From: Dysgonamonadaceae bacterium
GTDB taxonomy: Bacteria > Bacteroidota > Bacteroidia > Bacteroidales > Dysgonomonadaceae
Reading direction: 5' to 3'
NCBI GenBank assembly: GCA_029264035.1
Contig: JARICS010000042.1
Location: forward strand, 1-36,870
Length of the DNA stretch: 36,870 nt
Part shown: positions 33,989 to 36,870 of the stretch, in pieces
How the letters are laid out: each line of letters opens with the position of its first letter
Numbering within the stretch: position 1 is the stretch's first letter
The notes under the pieces: generated by a model
What the model was told of the DNA's origin: nothing
Databases searched by the model: none
The model's input: only the letters and a program-made list of their open reading frames with translations
Translations under genes and position numbers: made by a program

Positions 33989-34943
33989 CGTTTTTACTTT
34001 TAATTGCCAAATAAGCTGCTCCAATTAATCCTGCATTACCCGATAATTGAGAAGCAGTATATTTTACTTGTTTTATGGCTATGGGTTGTGCCCATTTGCA
34101 TGATTCTTTGTAAATTTCAGGAATTAAGCTTGCTGCTGGCCCAAATACCCCTCCTCCCCAAACTATCTTTTGAGGATTTAGCAGACTCACTATATTAGCA
34201 GCTGCCATACCCCAATACTTAATAGCTTGATTTATTATCTGTTGTGCAATTGGGTCGTTTTCTTCAAATGCCATAAGTACATCTTGAGCAGTAATCCGGG
34301 CAATGGGTTTTTGCCTTAATATACCTCTATATTCTTTCTCAACTCGGACTAAGTCTTTCGTCCTTTCTTTGATGCCGTTGCCTGAACAATAATATTCGAA
34401 ACATCCACACTCTTTGTATTCATTGTTGTAGAAAGGCTTTAATGCCATCCAGCCAGTAGCTCCAATAATATCGCCTGCTCCATGTAGGAATCTATTATCA
34501 ATCATTATCCCTGCTCCTATTCCCGACCCAACTGCAATAAAAACTGCACTGTGACACTCTTTGGCCGCTCCTTTCCACAGTTCTCCATATAGATAACAAG
34601 ATCTATCGGATTCAATATAGATATTAATTGACGGATTGTTTACGCATTGCTTCAATACCCTATAAAGAGGAAATGATTCCCATTTTGGAATGTTGGGAGC
34701 CCACACATTTCCGGTCTTAGAATTAACAATTCCAGGTATACAAACACCAATACTTTCTATAATGATCTTCTTTTTTCTTGCAGTAGTCATTAAGCCATCT
34801 AATATACTGGTAATTAAAGCCCCAACCTCTATACCTTCGCGCTTATTGAGAAGCCTTTTTCTAAAAGAAGACATTTCACCATCGGGTGTGAATATTGCCG
34901 ATGATATCTTTGTTGCACCTATATCTATTGCTATTACTGCCAT
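33969..34943 (-). CDS. ROK-family sugar kinase
   Basis: A 324-residue protein starting with the ATP-loop IAIDIGATKISSAIF. Further ROK features: IGVCIPGIVNSKTGNVWAPN, IYIESDRSCYLYGELWKGA (the catalytic Asp region, usually NDAN; here SDRS), FIAVGSGIGAGIMID, and IVWGGGVF near the end. No DNA-binding N-terminus is present, so it is a kinase and not a ROK repressor. The zinc loop is altered: GHM is GWM and the usual CxCGxxGC is reduced to ECGCFEYYC. It heads the ROK-MFS-SIS-GH42 group and is likely to phosphorylate the imported sugar. Identity of the sugar unknown. Confidence 0.88.
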   Translation of the reverse strand: MAVIAIDIGATKISSAIFTPDGEMSSFRKRLLNKREGIEVGALITSILDGLMTTARKKKIIIESIGVCIPGIVNSKTGNVWAPNIPKWESFPLYRVLKQCVNNPSINIYIESDRSCYLYGELWKGAAKECHSAVFIAVGSGIGAGIMIDNRFLHGAGDIIGATGWMALKPFYNNEYKECGCFEYYCSGNGIKERTKDLVRVEKEYRGILRQKPIARITAQDVLMAFEENDPIAQQIINQAIKYWGMAAANIVSLLNPQKIVWGGGVFGPAASLIPEIYKESCKWAQPIAIKQVKYTASQLSGNAGLIGAAYLAIKSKNDENETL

Positions 34944-35001
34944 GTTTTCAACTATTAGTTAAGCAAACTTATTAAATCAAACACACATTACACTATAAAC
35001 A

Positions 35002-35009
35002 CAAAGATA
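35002..35009 (-). promoter_or_regulatory. -7 element TATCTTTG for the ROK-MFS-SIS genes
   Basis: Exact TAnnTTTG on the minus strand, giving a start near 34997 and a ~54-nt leader before the ATG at 34943. No clear -33 TTG. Confidence 0.45.
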
Positions 35010-35319
35010 TTTATTTTAATGAACATTAATTTGTGTAATATGAAAATAATATGAATGTTAAAGTCAGCATATTATATTAATATACAATATGATAGCACTG
35101 CAACCATATTTAACACACAATACAAATGCATTGGTTAATGTGGGGGGAAGTGCAAGTGAATTAGTCATATGTAATTTTATAAATACTTGAACAATCAATA
35201 TTTAGATTAGGATTATTAATTCTAAAGACTTTTTTCTATATATAAATTCAAATAGTATGGGGGGAGCGAGTTTGCAACATGTTAGTCATTGAGATATGTT
35301 ACATTTATTCAGACACAAA
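35010..35319. other. Gene-free stretch with a duplicated G-run element
   Basis: No protein gene is seen. Two exact octamers occur twice in the same order: TGGGGGGA (35141-35148 and 35258-35265) and TTAGTCAT (35161-35168 and 35282-35289), 117-121 bp apart and separated by 12 and 16 bases. Runs of six G are striking in DNA this AT-rich. They could be binding sites upstream of the ROK promoter. Confidence 0.5.
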
Positions 35320-35350
35320 ATAGCATCTTTCTTTTTAAGAAAGATGCTAT
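35320..35350 (-). terminator. Terminator after the Spy-like repeat gene
   Basis: Perfect 14-bp stem ATAGCATCTTTCTT (35320-35333) with AAGAAAGATGCTAT (35337-35350) and a 3-nt loop; on the minus strand it is followed by TTTTG. It lies 27 bp after the stop codon at 35377. Confidence 0.75.
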
Positions 35351-35376
35351 AATCGTTGGTTATATGAATGTTTTAA

Positions 35377-36237
35377 TTATCTGTTTCGATTGCTTGGATT
35401 TCTTCTTCCTGCTCTATTATTATCTCTAACGTCTTGACGAAGATCATTCCATTTTTCCAGTTTTTCTTTGCCTATAATTTTCTCAAGTTCAGCATAATGA
35501 TCTTTCACTTGTTTCTCTCTCATTTCGCGCATCTCTTTACGACGAGCCTCACTATTCTGAGATCCTGAATCGCGTAGTTTTCTGTTTTCTGTAACTTGTG
35601 TAATGCGTTCAGCTTCTTGTTTTTCGGTTAATGCTAAAACTTGTGCAGCCTGTTGGGTTGTCAATTCAAGTTCTTTTGTCATCAAATCTACTCTCTCTTT
35701 AGGAGACATCCTCATCCTATTATCGCTGCGTCTACTATCAAAGCTTTGTCTGTTATCAACATTTCCTTTAATGGTTCGATTATTGCCTCGTCCATCCACT
35801 CTTCCCGCTCGGTTTGAATCTCTTACGTCTTGGCGTAAATCGGTCCATTTTTGAACTCTCTCTTTACCGATAATCTTTTCAAGTTCTGCGGTTTGTTTCT
35901 CCACTTCTTTAAGTCTCTTTTCGCGCATTTCTTCACGGCGTGCTACATTTGCTTGTCGGGACAAGTTGCGTTGTGATCTGTTTTCTTCAATTTGTTTTTT
36001 GCGTTCAGCTTCTTGTTTTTCACACAATGCTAATACTTCTGCTGCCTCTTTAGTTGTCAGGTTCAGCTCTTTGGTCATTAGGGTTACTCTTTCTTGTGGA
36101 GTCATTCTCATCATCTGTTCGCTGCGTCTGTTGTTCATGTTGCCTCTATTATCAGTATTTCTCTGATTTCTTTGAGCAGAAACAGACATGCTTACTGTAA
36201 GCAATAATGTTGCTAATAAAAATAAATACTTTTTCAT
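35377..36237 (-). CDS. Secreted Spy/DUF4890-like protein made of two 110-residue repeats
   Basis: A 286-residue exported protein (signal peptide about 1-21, MKKYLFLLATLLLTVSMSVS). Residues 37-146 and 169-278 are two copies of the same 110-residue unit with identical length: RMTPQERVTLMTKELNLTTKEAAE versus RMSPKERVDLMTKELELTTQQAAQ, then a long charged helix and an identical ending ELEKIIGKE...W.DLRQDVRD.NRAGR. The pattern 'TPxER...LT..QAxxVxAL' resembles Spy/LTxxQ-type periplasmic helical proteins and the Bacteroidetes DUF4890 family, thought to act as chaperone-like or metal/stress proteins. Very rich in Arg, Glu and Lys. It has its own promoter and terminator. Fold inferred; function unknown. 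Confidence 0.85.
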   Translation of the reverse strand: MKKYLFLLATLLLTVSMSVSAQRNQRNTDNRGNMNNRRSEQMMRMTPQERVTLMTKELNLTTKEAAEVLALCEKQEAERKKQIEENRSQRNLSRQANVARREEMREKRLKEVEKQTAELEKIIGKERVQKWTDLRQDVRDSNRAGRVDGRGNNRTIKGNVDNRQSFDSRRSDNRMRMSPKERVDLMTKELELTTQQAAQVLALTEKQEAERITQVTENRKLRDSGSQNSEARRKEMREMREKQVKDHYAELEKIIGKEKLEKWNDLRQDVRDNNRAGRRNPSNRNR

Positions 36238-36278
36238 ATCATAATGGGTTTAATGGGTTATTACTGTTATATTGAACT

Positions 36279-36309
36279 CAAATGTAGTTAAAAGTTTAAT
36301 GCCATGCAA
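36279..36309 (-). promoter_or_regulatory. Bacteroidetes promoter for the Spy-like repeat gene
   Basis: On the minus strand TTG (36309-36307), a 20-bp spacer and TACATTTG (36286-36279) match the consensus, with a ~37-nt leader before the ATG at 36237. Confidence 0.65.
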
Positions 36310-36580
36310 GTATTAGTATGTGTCTTATGTATTAATTATCAGGTGTTTGTATGTTTTAATCGACCTGTTTGGTCTGTTGGTGGAGTAGTCTTAAGGTTTC
36401 GTCTATAAATACTTGGTATCTGTCTATTCTATTTATTGTGTACTATTTGGTGAAGTTTTTATTCTTTTTATCTGTTTTTGGTCGGTTTACTCATTCTCAA
36501 TTATTGAAATTCTTACAAATCATAGCGTGTAATATGTCCTTAAAAGCCATTTCAACGCCCTTTAATTGACTTTGCTAAAC
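36310..36580. other. Divergent gene-free stretch, nothing recognised
   Basis: AT-rich with several T-rich tracts; the short frames have no protein-like character. No tRNA, hairpin terminator or repeat stands out. Confidence 0.4.
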
Positions 36581-36630
36581 TATATTTGCACTGAATACTG
36601 TAGTTAGGTCATTTAAAATAGTTACTTTTG
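36581..36630 (+). promoter_or_regulatory. Two -7-like elements upstream of folB
   Basis: TATATTTG at 36581-36588 and TACTTTTG at 36623-36630 both match TAnnTTTG; the second leaves a ~20-nt leader before the ATG at 36656. Neither has a well-spaced TTG, although TTA at 36604-36606 precedes the second. Confidence 0.4.
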
Positions 36631-36655
36631 AACAGAAATTTGAAACATACAGATA

Positions 36656-36870
36656 ATGAAGACAAGTATTAAACTCAACGATATGCAATTTTATGCCTAT
36701 CATGGAGTGATGGCTCAAGAGACAAAAGTAGGTAATAACTATGTGGTGAATATTTGCATGGATGCCGACTTCTTGCGCGCTTGCCAAACAGACAATGTGG
36801 ACGATACCATTAACTATGCCCTTATTTATGATTTGGTGAAGGCTCAAATGGAGCAACCCTCTAAGTTGTT
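36656..36870 (+). CDS. folB: Dihydroneopterin aldolase, 5' part (runs off the window)
   Basis: The frame from ATG at 36656 stays open to the right edge (71 codons). It reads MKTSIKLNDMQFYAYHGVMA, then QETKVGNNYVVNI, then DTINYALIYDLVKAQMEQPS, which is the start of a FolB aldolase: FYAYHGV carries the pterin-pocket Tyr/His region and the catalytic Glu is the one in AQETKVG; NYALIYDLV is the conserved dimer helix. The enzyme splits dihydroneopterin into hydroxymethyl-dihydropterin and glycolaldehyde in folate synthesis. About 50 residues are missing. It adds a fourth folate-related gene to the window. Confidence 0.9.
   Translation, partial: MKTSIKLNDMQFYAYHGVMAQETKVGNNYVVNICMDADFLRACQTDNVDDTINYALIYDLVKAQMEQPSKL

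Noticed and set aside
35603..36166. Two similar plus-strand open frames opposite the Spy-like gene
   Set aside because: They are antisense shadows of the two internal repeats and resemble each other only for that reason.
36575..36856. Minus-strand 93-codon open frame at the right end
   Set aside because: It is antisense to the folB start, which has a clear family match and promoter.
1..36870. CRISPR array, insertion sequence, prophage, tRNA or rRNA
   Set aside because: No regularly spaced repeats, transposase or phage structural motifs, tRNA-like cloverleaf or rRNA segments were seen; the 'holin-like' gene is a chromosomal stress-type protein.

Overview
The window (about 37 kb, AT-rich) looks like a chromosomal segment of a Bacteroidales bacterium, probably near Tannerellaceae, Dysgonomonadaceae or Porphyromonadaceae. 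The reasons are the protein families present (DUF4301-like, golvesin/amidase, Bacteroidetes-type DPP III, a DUF5009 MurT-like transporter, Spy-like repeat protein), lipoproteins with Bacteroidetes-style signals, weak Shine-Dalgarno sequences, and repeated matches to the Bacteroidetes promoter (TTG, about 18-20 bp, TAnnTTTG). I see no rRNA, tRNA, CRISPR array, prophage or insertion sequence. Taxonomy is inference.

Left part (1-11000): the 3' end of a DUF4301-like gene with a strong terminator; 1.1 kb without a convincing protein gene but with a good promoter feeding a ~190-nt hairpin-rich RNA candidate; a full-length bifunctional Rel (p)ppGpp enzyme; a three-gene envelope/stress cassette (YtxH-like, holin-like, basic small protein) on the minus strand; miaB; a small membrane protein; a succinyl/acetyl-CoA transferase; pcm; a free-standing AlaX-type editing protein; and mtgA.

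Centre (11000-23900): a tightly packed minus-strand run of ten genes, transcribed right to left: thyA, folA, an Amidase_3/golvesin/FN3 protein, a GT2-like protein interrupted by an in-frame TAA, SpoIID/LytB, AmpG-like MFS, NamZ (DUF1343, GH171), MurT-like (DUF5009), MurK-like kinase, MurQ. Together these form a plausible complete route for salvaging cell wall: amidase and glycan-cleaving enzymes release muropeptides and MurNAc, AmpG- and MurT-like transporters import them, MurK phosphorylates MurNAc and MurQ turns MurNAc-6-P into GlcNAc-6-P plus lactate. A well-formed promoter lies just upstream of thyA.

Right part (24000-36870): a small lipoprotein, folC with a GT2 gene, a DPP III lipoprotein peptidase, a sugar cluster (ROK kinase, MFS transporter, SIS-domain sugar isomerase, secreted GH42-type glycosidase) with long perfect hairpins on both sides of the glycosidase gene, a secreted Spy-like protein built from two 110-residue tandem repeats, and the 5' end of folB. 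Folate/thymidylate genes (thyA, folA, folC, folB) are scattered through the window rather than clustered.

Most noteworthy: the muropeptide salvage operon headed by thyA-folA, the in-frame stop in its glycosyltransferase gene, the 6S-like RNA candidate near 1030-1220, and unexplained palindromes and repeats in the gene-free stretches.
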